Origin: Plotosus lineatus
Taxonomy: Eukaryota; Chordata; Actinopteri; Siluriformes; Plotosidae
Reading direction: 5' to 3'
Length of the DNA stretch: 64,000 bases
NCBI GenBank assembly: GCA_024760905.1
Contig: CM045729.1
Coordinates: forward strand, 43,908,080 to 43,972,079
Of this stretch, positions 1 to 9,472 are shown piece after piece. Position numbers and translations under genes: made by a program. Each line of letters begins with the position of its first letter. The stretch's first letter is position 1. The notes beneath the pieces are model-generated. The model was given only the letters and a program-made list of their open reading frames with translations. It searched no databases and was not told the origin of the DNA.

Positions 1-160
1 GCACACCTCACCACTATCTTCCATCTCTCATACATGTCCTGCACCACTCTAACATACTTCTCTGCCACTCCAGAGTTCCTCATGCAATACCACAGTTCTT
101 CTCTTGGCACCCTGTCATATGCTTTTTCCAGATCCACAAAGGCACAAGCCAGTTCCCGCT
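1..160 (-). mobile_element. LINE-B fragment (RT domain piece)
   Basis: The reverse complement matches the LINE-B reverse-transcriptase stretch around 6910-7075: the [13 protein letters not shown] region followed by the conserved segment ending at the mid-RT VVRC block. It runs off the left edge of the window and ends where a short TA run and LINE-A begin. It is a fragment of an RTE-like non-LTR retrotransposon, too short to be functional. Confidence 0.85.
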
Positions 161-180
161 GACATATATATATATCGGAC

Positions 181-2250
181 TTGCGACCATATGTTCTGGA
201 CACTCGGGTGAAGAGAGGAGCTGAGCTGTCTACCGATCACTACCTGGTGGTGAGTTGGCTTCGGTTGCCTTCCAGACATGGCAGGCCCAAGCGTGTAATC
301 AGGGTCTGCTGGGAACGTTTGGCTGACTCCCCTGTCCGAGAGGCCTTTAACTCCCACCTCCGGCAGAGCTACAACCACGTTCCGGAGGAGGCGGGGGACA
401 TGGAATCCGAATGGGCCATGTTTCGTGCCTCCATTGCTGAGGCGGCAGCCCATAGCTGTGGCTGTAAGGTCGTCGGTGCTTGTCGTGGCGGTAATCCCCG
501 AACCCGGTGGTGGACACCTGCGGTGAAGGGGGCAGTCCAGCTGAAGAAGGAGGCCTATCGGGTTTTATTAGCCTGTGGGACTCCTGAGGCAGCAAACGGG
601 TACCGGCAGGCCAAACGTGCTGCAGCCGAGGCTGTCGCAGATGCAAAATCTCGGGCGTGGGAGGAGTTCGGTGAGGGCCTGGAGAGTGATTATCGGTTGG
701 CCTCAAAAAGGTTCTGGGCCACCATCCGACGCCTCAGGAGGGGGAAGCAGTTCTTCACAAACACTGTTTACAGTGGAGGTGGGGAGCTACTTACCTTGAC
801 TGGGGATGTTGTTGAGAGGTGGAGGGAATACTTTGAGGACCTCCTCAATCCCACCAACACGCCCTCCGTGGAAGAGGAAGACCCTGGGGGTTCGGGTGAG
901 GGTCCGCCCATCACTGGAGTGGAGCTTACTGAGGTTGTCAAAAAGCTCCTCGGTGGTCAAGCTCCGGGGTTGGACGAGATCCGCCCGGAATATCTAAGGG
1001 CTCTGGATGTTGTAGGACTGTCTTGGTTGACACGTCTCTGCAACATCGCGTGGTCATCAGGGGCTGTACCTCTCGATTGGCAAACTGGGGTGGTGGTCCA
1101 AATTTTTAAGAAGGGGGACCGGAGGATGTGTTCCAATTATCGGGGAATTACACTCCTCAGCCTACCTGGGAAAGTCTATGCAGGGGTACTAGAGAGGAGG
1201 ATCCGACCGATAGTTGAACCTCGGATTCAGGAGGAACAATGTGGTTTTCGTCCTGGCCGCAGCACTCTTGACCAACTCTATACGCTCCACAGGATTCTGG
1301 AGGGGGCATGGGAGTTTGCCCAATCTGTCCACATGTGCTTTGTGGATTTGGAGAAGGCTTTCGACCGTGTCCCTCGAACGATCTTGTGGGGCGTGCTCCG
1401 AGAGTACGGCGTTCCGGATCCGTTGCTACGAGCTATTCGGTCGCTGTATCACCGGAGCCAGAGTTTGGTCCGTATTGGTAACAGCAGGTCGGATTCGTTT
1501 TCAGTGGGAGTTGGAGTCCGCCAAGGCTGTCCTTTGTCACCGATTCTGTTCATAATTTTTATGGACAGAATTTCTAGGCGCAGTCAAGGCGATGAGGGGT
1601 TCTGGTTTGGTGGCCATCGGATATCATCTCTGTTTTTTGCGGATGATGTTGTCCTCTTGGCTTCATCAAGTCGGACCCTCCAGCTCTCATTGGAGCGATT
1701 CGCAGCTGAGTGCGAAGCAGCCGGGATGAAGATCAGTACCTCCAAGTCCGAGGCCATGGTTCTCAGTCAGACAATGGTGGAATGCACCCTCCAGGTCGGG
1801 AATGAGGTCCTGCCCCAAGTGGAGGAGTTTAAGTATCTTGGGGTCTTGTTTACGAGTGAGGGAAGGATGGAGCGAGAGATCGACAGACGGATCGCTGCAG
1901 CCTCTGCTGTTAAGCGGTGCCTGTATCGGTCCGTCGTGGTGAAGAAGGAGCTGAGCCGCAAGGCAAAGCTCTCAATTTACCAGTCGATCTACGTTCCAAC
2001 CCTCACCTATGGTCACGAGCTTTGGGTAATGACCGAAAGAACAAGATCACGGATACAAGCGGCTGAAATGAGCTTCCTTCGCCGGGTGGCGGGATTCTCC
2101 CTTAGAGATAAGGTGAGAAGCTCCGCCATCCGGGGAGAGCTCGGAGTAGATCCGCTGCTGCTCCGCATTGAGAGGGGCCAGTTGAGGTTGAGTATATATA
2201 TAATCATCATCATCATCTTCCAAGATCACGGATACAAGCGGCTGAAATGA
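181..2250 (+). CDS. LINE-A endonuclease end + reverse transcriptase (partial ORF)
   Basis: A 689-codon open frame. Residues 1-25 are the tail of an APE-type endonuclease (STDH near 17-20). Residues about 290-500 are the RT: the SNYRGI block near 318-323, [12 protein letters not shown] at 387-398 with the first catalytic aspartate, RQGCPLSP near 447-454, and the catalytic FADD at 486-489. Residues 545-670 are the conserved C-terminal region found in the other copies. The last 20 residues are abnormal, because the frame runs into an ATC-rich spacer and then into a duplicated segment out of frame. The nominal first codon is not a real start, since the element is 5'-truncated. The protein would nick and reverse transcribe its own RNA, but the missing endonuclease and broken C-terminus make this copy inactive. 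Confidence 0.85.
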   Translation: MRPYVLDTRVKRGAELSTDHYLVVSWLRLPSRHGRPKRVIRVCWERLADSPVREAFNSHLRQSYNHVPEEAGDMESEWAMFRASIAEAAAHSCGCKVVGACRGGNPRTRWWTPAVKGAVQLKKEAYRVLLACGTPEAANGYRQAKRAAAEAVADAKSRAWEEFGEGLESDYRLASKRFWATIRRLRRGKQFFTNTVYSGGGELLTLTGDVVERWREYFEDLLNPTNTPSVEEEDPGGSGEGPPITGVELTEVVKKLLGGQAPGLDEIRPEYLRALDVVGLSWLTRLCNIAWSSGAVPLDWQTGVVVQIFKKGDRRMCSNYRGITLLSLPGKVYAGVLERRIRPIVEPRIQEEQCGFRPGRSTLDQLYTLHRILEGAWEFAQSVHMCFVDLEKAFDRVPRTILWGVLREYGVPDPLLRAIRSLYHRSQSLVRIGNSRSDSFSVGVGVRQGCPLSPILFIIFMDRISRRSQGDEGFWFGGHRISSLFFADDVVLLASSSRTLQLSLERFAAECEAAGMKISTSKSEAMVLSQTMVECTLQVGNEVLPQVEEFKYLGVLFTSEGRMEREIDRRIAAASAVKRCLYRSVVVKKELSRKAKLSIYQSIYVPTLTYGHELWVMTERTRSRIQAAEMSFLRRVAGFSLRDKVRSSAIRGELGVDPLLLRIERGQLRLSIYIIIIIIFQDHGYKRLK

Positions 2251-2367
2251 GCTTTCTTTGCCGGGTGGCGGGGTTCTCCCTTAGAGATAGGGTGAGAAGC
2301 TCCGCCATCCGGGGAGAGCTCGGAGTAGATCCGCTGCTCCTCCGCATTGAGAGGGGCCAGTTGAGGT
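2042..2367 (+). repeat. 147-bp direct duplication inside LINE-A
   Basis: Positions 2042-2188 and 2221-2367 are near-identical copies of the LINE-A region encoding the [14 protein letters not shown] segment. They are separated by a 32-bp spacer with TA and ATC runs. The spacer resembles the element's own triplet tail. Confidence 0.9.
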
Positions 2368-2618
2368 GGCTCGGGCATCTGGTCAGAATGCCCCCCGGAC
2401 GCCTCCCTGGTGTGGTGTTTCGGGCATGTCCAACCGGGAAGAGACCCCGGGGTCGACCTAGAACACGCTATAGGGACTATGTCTCTCGGCTTGTCTGGGA
2501 CCGCCTCGGTGTCCCCCCGGGAGAGTTGGAGGAAGTAGCTCGGGAGAGGGATGTCTGGACCTCTTTGCTAAGGTTGCTGCCCCCACGACCCGACCCTGGA
2601 CTAAGCGGAAAAAGATGA
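2247..2618 (+). pseudogene. LINE-A C-terminal domain, displaced frame
   Basis: This 123-codon frame holds the true C-terminus of the LINE-A protein. It opens in the second copy of the duplicated 147-bp segment and continues through the WLGHLVRMPPGRLPG motif and the arginine-rich KRPRGRPRTRYRDYV stretch to the stop just before the GAT tail. It lies in a different phase from the main ORF because the two duplicated segments are 179 bp apart, which is not a multiple of three. The same C-terminus is fused in frame to the RT in the copy at 59778-60607, which shows the normal arrangement. Confidence 0.8.
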
Positions 2619-2670
2619 TGATGATGATGATGATGATCATCTTCCATTAAGTCCAGGGTCGGGTCGTGAA
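2582..2670. repeat. Tail-to-tail inverted LINE-A 3' ends
   Basis: The last 20 or so bases of LINE-A (cacgacccgaccctggact, ending near 2602) are followed by the GAT triplet run. The same 20 bases then recur in inverted orientation at about 2649-2668. The result is a short hairpin around a triplet-repeat loop. Confidence 0.85.
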
Positions 2671-2683
2671 TATGTAAAATTAA

Positions 2684-2687
<4 letters not shown>

Positions 2688-2716
<29 letters not shown>
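2688..2716. repeat. (AT)n microsatellite
   Basis: A run of AT dinucleotides just downstream of the LINE-A inverted ends. Confidence 0.95.
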
Positions 2717-2719
<3 letters not shown>

Positions 2720-2744
2720 CAGCATGGCAATGAAATCTAATATC

Positions 2745-3245
2745 ATGATCAAGGCTGATATTACCCAAAGGGAGTATTTATAGAGAGAAAAGCAATGGGC
2801 CTAGGACAGAACCCTGTAGAACACCAAACTTTACATTAGAATGTACAGAGAAATCACCACTTACATCTACAAACTGATAACGGTCAGTAATAAGTAATAA
2901 GATTTAAACTAGGAGACAGACGGTCTGTTAACACCAACATTTTCTAATCTATCAAGGAGCACCGTGTGATTAATAAGGTCAAAGGCTGAACTAAGCTCAA
3001 ATAACACAGGCAGGGAGACACAGCAATGGTTGGAGGCCACCAGTAGGTCATTTACCACTTTAAGGACTGCTGTCTCAGTGCTATGATGAGGCCTAAAAGC
3101 TGACTGATACATTTTATGAATGTTATTCTGACAAAGACATGAACATAACTTCTGCACAACAGCTTTTTCTAAGAGCTTAGAGATAAAAGGGAGGTTTGAT
3201 ATTGGTCTATATTTAGACACTTGTTATTGGTCACAATCATGGTTT
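2745..3245 (-). pseudogene. L2-clade LINE reverse transcriptase fragment
   Basis: On the minus strand the open stretch 2909-3220 reads KYRPISNLPFISKLLEK, then FRPHHSTETAVLKVVNDLL, then a degenerate LSSAFDLINH aspartate block. Reading on beyond the open frame (2765-2905) gives [15 protein letters not shown]. This block order and wording is characteristic of vertebrate L2-clade LINEs. The catalytic xxDD block is not present, so this is a partial, decayed RT. A separate L2 3' end lies at 37895-39190. Confidence 0.85.
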
Positions 3246-3249
3246 TTAA

Positions 3250-3860
3250 ATCAGAGAATTGATAGTTGCTTGTTTAAATGATTTAGATACATAATTAGTG
3301 CTAAGGTAAGAATTAACTATATATACATAGATGGGGTTTATTTTCACATAACAAAGTTCCTGCAAGCAAATAATAATTAATATTTGTGACCTAAACAGCA
3401 ATACTAGACACATAGAAGAAAACAGAGCAAATACATTTATAGTTCATTGGAAAGTAAATTTATACACTCTCCAGTGTGTATACTGCATGCATATGTTTTG
3501 GCTTCATCTTGAACACTGAAACTGGAAAATAAATCAACTTCAATGTGAATGAAATCAGTTCAGTTCTGCTCGACTTGAAAAATCTTCTGGAGTCAGTGTG
3601 ACTCTCTGTCCATGGCTCCTGTAGGTTCTTAGCTCTTAAGCAGAAAGAGATAGGAAGCACAAGTATGTCATCTGTCACTCATCCATCCCCTATAAACCCA
3701 ATGTCTCTAAATCCTTTCCAGAGATGCAACTGGAAAGTGCAGCTGCTTCACAAACCAGCATTGCGTGTCTCGTTATCAATGTCTACAACTAAAATATATA
3801 GTTCAACATGAACGCTCATGCCTGGAAATTTTTCAAGCTGTTTCCACACCCATTTTCCAC
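3250..3860. other. No gene recognised
   Basis: AT-rich sequence with no recognisable coding, tRNA or transposon structure. Short minus-strand frames here lack any family signature. Confidence 0.6.
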
Positions 3861-3866
3861 ATTCAT

Positions 3867-3947
<81 letters not shown>
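3867..3947. repeat. (CT)n(AC)n compound microsatellite
   Basis: About 12 CT units are followed directly by a long run of AC units. Open frames across it are repeat artefacts. Confidence 0.97.
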
Positions 3948-3949
<2 letters not shown>

Positions 3950-3952
<3 letters not shown>

Positions 3953-4550
3953 TCATGCAGGCTTTCACGTTCAGATGTTCAGGACCAATATAAAGACTTG
4001 GCACTCATCTCCACCTGCCCAGAAAGTAAGCCTACATGAAAGGTTAACCTCAGGAATGAGAAACATCCTCAAATGAAGCCATAACACTAGTTTGTTCAGG
4101 CAGTCTGTTCTCTGTTATGGAGTACTAATTACAAAGGAAATTTTCTATTGAAATTTCAACCGGAAAAAAAGAATAAATCCAAAAGATCACCAAGTCCTAG
4201 TCCCTCAGCGCTACCAGCAAGTTGCTGCAGGTTACCGAGTTCAAATGACAAGGATAACAAATGGCTTTAATAAGGAGATCACCTAATGGCCTTTTACTGA
4301 ACAAGGCAATGCAAAAAGCTTCAATTCCCTCAACAGATGTGCAGCTTTTCAAAAGACAATACAACCACATCAGCTAGAACTGGTACCTGTATTAATGTAT
4401 GTCATAGTGCTGTTCTTTTTCCCAGGAAACAGACACAAATATTTTGTACTTAAATGCCTATATGATCCACCTATTACTGCTTCTCAGATGCAGGCGTGTG
4501 TGCGCATGTGTGTGTTTCAGGTGGTCAAATGAGGTAATATCGTGAATGTC
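3950..4550. other. No gene recognised
   Basis: Unique-looking sequence between the microsatellite and LINE-B copy 1. I see no coding or repeat signature I can name. Confidence 0.55.
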
Positions 4551-4554
4551 GAAA

Positions 4555-4865
4555 ATGCAGCCGTGAGGGAGGGGCACAAGCCAGTGGCTCTCCCTCACGC
4601 CGGTCCCAAGCCCAGATAAATGCAGAGGGTTGCGTCAGGAAGGGCATCCGGCGTAAAACAAATGCCAAATAAAACATGCGAGTCATAGCAAGAAAATTCA
4701 TACCGGATCGGTCGAGGCCCGGGTTAACAACGACCGCCATCAGTGCTGTTAACCAACAGGGTGCTGGTGGAAATTGGACTACTGTTGGTTGAAAACGTTG
4801 AAGAAGGAGAGGCGGGAGGCGTGTCCGTAGGCAGAGAGAGAAAAGGAAAGGCAGGAGTCTAGAAC
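4555..4865 (+). promoter_or_regulatory. LINE-B 5' UTR (putative internal promoter region)
   Basis: A conserved leader shared with 13942-14260, 51252-51410 and 52172-52350. The part at about 4628-4680 (gggttgcgtcaggaagggca and onward) also occurs inside SINE-C. LINEs of this type normally need an internal promoter here; that role is inferred, not seen. Confidence 0.5.
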
Positions 4866-4870
4866 TGAAA

Positions 4871-5464
4871 ATAGGGACTTTGAATGTTGGAACTATGACA
4901 GGAAAAGGTAGAGAGCTGGCTGACATGATGCAGAGGAGGAAGGTGGACATACTGTGTGTTCAGGAGACCAGGTGGAAAGGTAGCAAGGCTAGAAGCATAG
5001 GAGCAGGGTTTAAGCTGTTTTTTCATGGTGTGGATGGGAAGAGAAATGGAGTAGGAGTCATCTTGAACGAGGAGTTTGTCAGGAATGTTCTAGAAGTGAA
5101 AAGAGTGTCAGACAGAGTGATGAGTTTCAAGTTAGAAATTGAAGGTGTGATGTTCAATGTTGTTAGTGCTTATGCCCCACAGGCAGGATGTGAGCTAAAA
5201 GAGAAGGAGAGATTCTGGAGTGAGTTAGATGAAGTGATGCAGAATACCCCCAAAGATGAAAGAGTAGTCATTGGGGCAGACTTCAATGGACATGTTGGTG
5301 CAGGAAACAGAGGGGACGAGGAAGTGATGGGCAGGTTTGATATCCAGGACAGGAACGCAGAAGGACAGATGTTGGTAGATTTTGCAAAAAGGATGGAAAT
5401 GGCTGTGGTAAATACTTTCTTCCAGAAGAGAGAGGAGCACACAGATAGACTACATCAATTATAG
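4871..5464 (+). pseudogene. LINE-B AP-endonuclease domain
   Basis: The frame begins upstream of the TTG at 4880, with IGTLNVGTM supplying the first catalytic Asn. Numbered from that TTG, the catalytic glutamate is in CVQETRWKG near residue 29, the SAYAPQAG block is near 96-103, and GADFNGHVG near 132-140 provides the Asp/Asn pair. This domain makes the first-strand nick in the target DNA. The frame fails at 5464 inside a local duplication (5434-5502 repeated at 5543-5611). Its continuation, with the YILCRRC segment, is in the frame at 5521-5892. The layout is close to RTE endonucleases. Confidence 0.85.
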
Positions 5465-5651
5465 ACGATGTCGTTTGAAGGAAGTCAGTGACTGCAAAGT
5501 AGAAGAAACAGGAGCATAGGGTGACTTATAAAAGCGGCGGTAGGAGCACACAGGTAGACTACATCTTGTGCAGGCGATGTAATTTGAAGGAAGTCAGTGA
5601 CTGCAAAGTAGTAGCAGGTGAGAGTGTTGCCAGACAGCATAGGATGGTGGT
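5434..5651 (+). repeat. 109-bp tandem duplication in LINE-B endonuclease
   Basis: Bases 5434-5502 recur at 5543-5611 with a few differences, at an offset of 109 bp. Copy 2 (near 14820) has only one such segment. The duplication shifts the frame and is specific to this copy. Confidence 0.85.
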
Positions 5652-5892
5652 GTGCAGGATGACGCTGATGGTGAGGAAGATGAAGAAGGCAAAGGCAGAG
5701 CAGAAGACAAAGTGGTGGAAGCTGAAAAAGGAGGAGTGTTGTGTTGTCTTCAAGGAGGAGTTGAAACAGGCTTCGGGTGGTCAGGAAGTGCTTCCAGATG
5801 AGTGGACAACTACAGCTAATGTGATCAGGGAGACAGGTAGGAGAGTACTTGGTGTGTCCTGTGGAAGGAAAGTAGATAAAGAGACTTGGTGA
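5521..5892 (+). pseudogene. LINE-B endonuclease end and linker
   Basis: Reads RSTQVDYILCRRC, then the final endonuclease motif region (ARQHRMVVCRM, in the place of the usual SDH). A lysine-rich linker follows. The frame ends in a TGA at about 5890, where copy 2 has a tryptophan codon (the WWNEEV block). The coding capacity is continuous with 4871-5464 except for the 109-bp duplication. Confidence 0.75.
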
Positions 5893-5904
5893 TGGAATGA
5901 GGAA

Positions 5905-6774
5905 GTGAAGGAGTGTGTACAAAATAAGAGGTTAGCTAAGAAGAAGTGGGATATTGAGAGGACCAAAGAGAGTAAACAGGAGTACAGGGAGACACAGCAT
6001 AAGGTGAAGGTAGCGGTGTCAAAGGCCAAACAGAGGGCGTATGTTGACTTGTATGCTCGGTTGGAAAGTAAAGAGGGAGAAAATGATTTATACAGGTTGG
6101 CACAGCAGAGAAATAGAGATGCGAAGGATGTGCAGCAAGTTAGAGTGATTAAGGACAGAGAGGGAAATGTATTGACTGATGACAGAAGTGTTCTGGGAAG
6201 ATGGAAAGAGTACTTTGAAGAGCTGATGAATGAGGAAAATGAGAGAGAAAAAAGAGTAGAAGAGGTGACTTTTGAGGACCAGGAAGTAGCAAAGATTAGT
6301 AAGGGTGAAGTGAGGAGGGCATTGGAGAGGATGAAGAATGGAAAGGCAGTTGGTCCTGATGACATACCGGTGGAGGTATGGAAGTGTCTAGGAGAGGAAG
6401 CAGTAGATTTCCTGACAAGAACATTCAACAAGGTCTTAGAGAGTGAGAGGATGCCAGAGGAATGGAGGAGAAGTGTGCTGGTGCACATTTTTAAGAACAA
6501 GGGAGCTGTTCAGAGTTGTGGCAACTACAGAGGGATAAAGTTGATGAGCCATACGATGAAGTTATGGGAGAGAATAGTGGAAGCAAGACTAATGGCAGAG
6601 TATATTGGTAATAGGATGCTGAGGCTGGAACTACCAGGTAAAAGGCCTAGAGGAAGACCAACGAGACGATTCATGGATGTGGTGAAGGAGGACATGAAGG
6701 TTGTTGGTGTAAGAGAAGAAGATGCAAAGGATAGGGTGAGATGGAGGCAGATGATTCCCTGTGGCGACCCCTGA
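5905..6774 (+). pseudogene. LINE-B linker + N-terminal RT, fused to nested 3' end
   Basis: This 289-codon frame carries the linker (a basic, coiled region about 1-60), then the start of the RT: KNGKAVGPDDIPVEVWK near 145-160, the IFKNKGAVQSCGNYRGIKL block, and KLWERIVEARL. At 6601 the frame runs without interruption into a nested LINE-B 3' end. The predicted protein therefore jumps to the C-terminal RWRQM region and stops at about 6772. The fusion is an accident of the insertion. Confidence 0.8.
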
Positions 6775-6800
6775 AGGGAAAAGCCGAAAGGAAAAGAAGA
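6601..6800 (+). mobile_element. Nested LINE-B 3' fragment inside LINE-B RT
   Basis: A 200-bp 5'-truncated LINE-B copy, from the tatattggtaataggatg point to the GAA tail. It sits in the RT of copy 1 and is flanked by the 15-bp duplication agactaatggcagag at 6586-6600 and 6801-6815. Copy 2 at about 15805 has the uninterrupted target. Short, tailed and TSD-flanked, it shows all the marks of target-primed insertion. Confidence 0.93.
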
Positions 6801-6815
6801 AGACTAATGGCAGAG

Positions 6816-7373
6816 GTCAGCATTTGTCAACAACAGTTTGGTTTCATGCCAAGAAAGAGCACCACAGATGCAGTGTTTGCCTTGAGGATGTTAATAGAAA
6901 GGTACAGAGAAGGTCAGAAGGAGTTGCATTGTGCTTTTGTGGATCTGGAGAAAGCATATGACAGGGTGCCGAGAGAGGAACTGTGGTATTGCATGAGAAA
7001 GTCTGGAGAGGCAGAGAAGTATGTTAGAGTGCTGCAGGACATGTATGAGAGATGTAAGACAGTGGTGAGGTGTGCTGTCGGTGTGACAGAAGAGTTCAAG
7101 GTGGAGGTGGTACTGCATCAAGGGTCAGGCCTCAGCCCCTTCTTGTTTGCTATGGTGATGGACAGGCTGACAGACGAGGTGAGACAAGAATCTACATGGA
7201 CTATGATGTTTGCAGATGACATTGTGATCTGCAGTGAGAGCAGAGAACAAGTGCAGGAAAACCTAGAGAGGTGGACTTATGCCCTGGAAAGGAGGGGAAT
7301 GAAGGTTAGCCTCAGTAAGAGAGAATACATGTGTATGAATACCAAGGACCCAACAGGAACGGTGAGGTTATAA
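6816..7373 (+). pseudogene. LINE-B reverse transcriptase core
   Basis: Continues the RT after the nested insertion: [36 protein letters not shown] with catalytic Asp, LHQGSGLSPFLFAMVMD, and MMFADDIVIC with the catalytic FADD. The thumb-side KVSLSKREYMC follows. A TAA at 7371-7373 ends it, where copy 2 continues with VRLQGAE. The residues needed for polymerisation are all visible, but the protein is split. Confidence 0.85.
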
Positions 7374-7963
7374 AGAGCAGAGATAAGGAAGGTGGAGGAT
7401 TTTAAGTACTTAGGCTCAACAATCCAGAGCAATGGAGAATGTGGAAAAGAGGTGAAGAAGCGTGTGTAGGCAGGTTGGAATGGTTGGAGACAAATGTCCG
7501 GTGTGATGTGTGATAGGAAGGTATCGGCAAAAATGAAAGGAAAAGTGTACAAGACGGTGTTGAGGCCAGCGATGTTGTATGGTTTAGAAACAGTGGCCCT
7601 GGGGAAAAGACAGGAGCCAGAGCTGGAGGTAGCAGAGATGAAAATGTTGAGGTTCTCTTTGGGAGTAACAAGGATGGATAGGATCAGGAATGAGCACATC
7701 AGAGGGACAGCACATGTCAGACGTTTTGGAGACAAAGTCAGAGAGGCTAGATTGAGATGGTTTGGACATGTACAGAGGAGGGATAGTGAGTATATTGGTA
7801 GTAGGATGTTGAGGTTGGAACTACCAGGCAGAAGGCCTAGAGGAAGACCAAAGAGACAATTCATGGATGTGGTGAAGGAAGACATGAAGGCAGTTGGTGT
7901 AAGAGAAAAAGATGCAGAGGATAGGGTCAGATGGAGGCAGATGATTCGCTGTGGCGACCCCTG
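7374..7963 (+). pseudogene. LINE-B C-terminal region
   Basis: Reads KVEDFKYLGSTIQSNGE, then a TAG near 7467. An open frame then runs through LRPAMLYGLETVALGK, RLRWFGHVQRRD, the PGRRPRGRPKRQFMDVVKED basic motif and the terminal RWRQMIRCGDP before the TGA. This is the most often copied part of LINE-B: the same region is seen at 32138, 34229, 55906 and 59222. Its function in RTE elements is not well defined; RNA or DNA binding by the basic stretch is an inference. Confidence 0.8.
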
Positions 7964-8207
7964 AAGGGAAAAGCTGAAAGGACAAGAAGAAGGATTACAT
8001 TTATATAGGCATGAATTTTTCCTTGATAGCTTACAGAAATTGTACTAAAGTCAGACTAGTGGAGTGAATACAAGTGTATTTTTACGTGTTATGTGTACTC
8101 AGTGCCAAGAAAACCTCCATGAAGATGATAACTAGGGCGTTATCCTTCATGGTGGGTCGCCAATGTTCGTCCTATGACTCAGGCACTAGATAGATCGATA
8201 GATAGAT

Positions 8208-8493
8208 GGGTACTCAGACACACATACTCTGTCTAACTTGAGGACGAAGTTGAACTTCTAATTCTCTCAGTAGATCCTGGCATTAGACCTATCTATGTAA
8301 TGTAATAACTATCATAAATGAGAAATATATGGAAATTGTACTAAAGTAAACTAATATGACAATAGTCATTACATTTGCATAGACAGGAAATTTTCAATAG
8401 GTTTAATGCCAGGATCTAATTGGATGATAAGATGGATCATAAGTTCAACTTTGTCCTCAAGCTAGATGGAGCATGTGTGTGTGTCTGTGTACC
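8208..8493. repeat. Foldback inverted repeat (possible MITE)
   Basis: The left arm is about 8208-8290 and the right arm about 8399-8493 reverse complement. Shared landmarks are the cagacacaca edge, cttgaggac(g/a)aagttgaac, and agatcctggcatta(g/a)acct. The loop is about 105 bp. No coding content. It may be a foldback-type miniature DNA transposon; I cannot define a clear target duplication. Confidence 0.75.
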
Positions 8494-8499
8494 TATAAC

Positions 8500-9430
8500 A
8501 CGCAAAAGGTCAACGAACACAGTGCACTCCACCAGCCCCATTTCAGTACAATTTCTGTTAAGTGCCAATGCAAAGTTACTGTCAACATAAATGTAATTCA
8601 TTCAGTAAGTATTTTGAAATTGATTAAGAAGCATCAAAGTGTCAGCTATGAAAAGAGGTGTTTAAATTTTATAAATGATACAAAAGCAATGCTTAATTAG
8701 TTCCTAACTAGTAACTCGTAGGAAAGAAGAGTTCCACAATTTTTCGCTGCAGTGCTATTTAAAGAGTCAAATTAATAAGATAATTTCTTGCATAATTTCC
8801 ATGCCTTAGTCTCGGTTCTTTTCGCACTACACTTACATTTTCTAAAGTTCTTATGAATTCTCTTTTATGTCTTTACTTGACCTCATTATGATTCCATCAA
8901 GGTCATGAAAAAGTGATCAGGAAAGAAAAAAAGATTAAATGTTTTCACTGTGTTCTTTACAATACAGCTGTCACAATGGACAAAGCTGCGATCATAGAAA
9001 ATGTGTCACCAATTTCTTACCAACAAGCTTTACGAATTAACTAGCACTATGGTACATTTTTCATTTCAATTTAAGTCAAATTTTGAAAAACAAAAGTAAA
9101 ACGTCTCTGAGGCAGTAGGATTAATAAAGTATCTTGAAACTGAGGGAAATCCTGAACATTATACTTACTGAGACTCCTTTTGTGATAAAATACTGTAGAA
9201 AATAATAGATTAAAATGAATAGGGAGTATACAGTATACAATTACTGATATGGTGAAATAAATAAGCACCTTGAGATCATAGTCATGAAAATGAAATATAT
9301 AGTAGTAGTATTATGTAGTAAAATTAGATTAAACTTTTGGGTGGGGTGCATTGCACAGGACTTAGTATAGCGCCTAGTGCTGTACAGTGGCTGTAGTGTA
9401 GTTGTTTAGACTTCTCGCTTCAAGAAGCAG
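8500..9430. other. No gene recognised
   Basis: AT-rich sequence without a named repeat. From 9360 to 9450 there is a weak resemblance to a decayed SINE-D head (cgcttcaagaagcagtagtg then gggttcattc), too degraded to call. Confidence 0.5.
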
Positions 9431-9472
9431 TAGTGTTGGGTTCATTCTAGAAAATCAGACAGCCAAGACAGT

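Larger units (their letters stand above)
175..2640 (+). mobile_element. LINE-A, 5'-truncated RTE-like retrotransposon
   Basis: This non-LTR retrotransposon copy starts inside the C-terminal end of its endonuclease domain (a STDH motif is read 15 codons into the frame). It continues through the whole reverse transcriptase and a C-terminal region, and ends in a run of GAT/ATG triplets. The 5' truncation and simple-repeat 3' tail are standard for target-primed reverse transcription. Clade assignment to RTE/Expander-like elements is from overall RT character and is less certain than the LINE call itself. Related copies lie at 11461-13185 and 59757-60607, both on the minus strand. Inside this copy 147 bp are repeated (2042-2188 and 2221-2367), which breaks the frame. 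Confidence 0.85.
4555..7998 (+). mobile_element. LINE-B copy 1, near full-length RTE-like retrotransposon
   Basis: The 5' end (atgcagccgtgaggga) recurs at 13942 and 51252, so it is probably the true element start. Order: 5' UTR about 4555-4865, APE endonuclease 4870-5650, linker, RT about 6290-7370, C-terminal region to 7963, then a terminal segment with the gaccCCTGAAGGGAAAAG motif and a GAA-rich tail. The single-ORF plan and the endonuclease motifs fit the RTE clade. The copy is dead: a 109-bp endonuclease duplication, a TGA near 5890, a nested 200-bp insertion at 6601-6800, and stops near 7371 and 7467. I find no clear target-site duplication. Confidence 0.85.

Noticed and set aside
181..2250. 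Long open frame as a host gene
   Set aside because: It carries RT blocks including FADD, is 5'-truncated, ends in a triplet tail and has relatives elsewhere in the window: it is LINE-A.
4555..7998. Target-site duplication for LINE-B copy 1
   Set aside because: I compared both flanks and found no convincing repeat; the site may have decayed or been rearranged.
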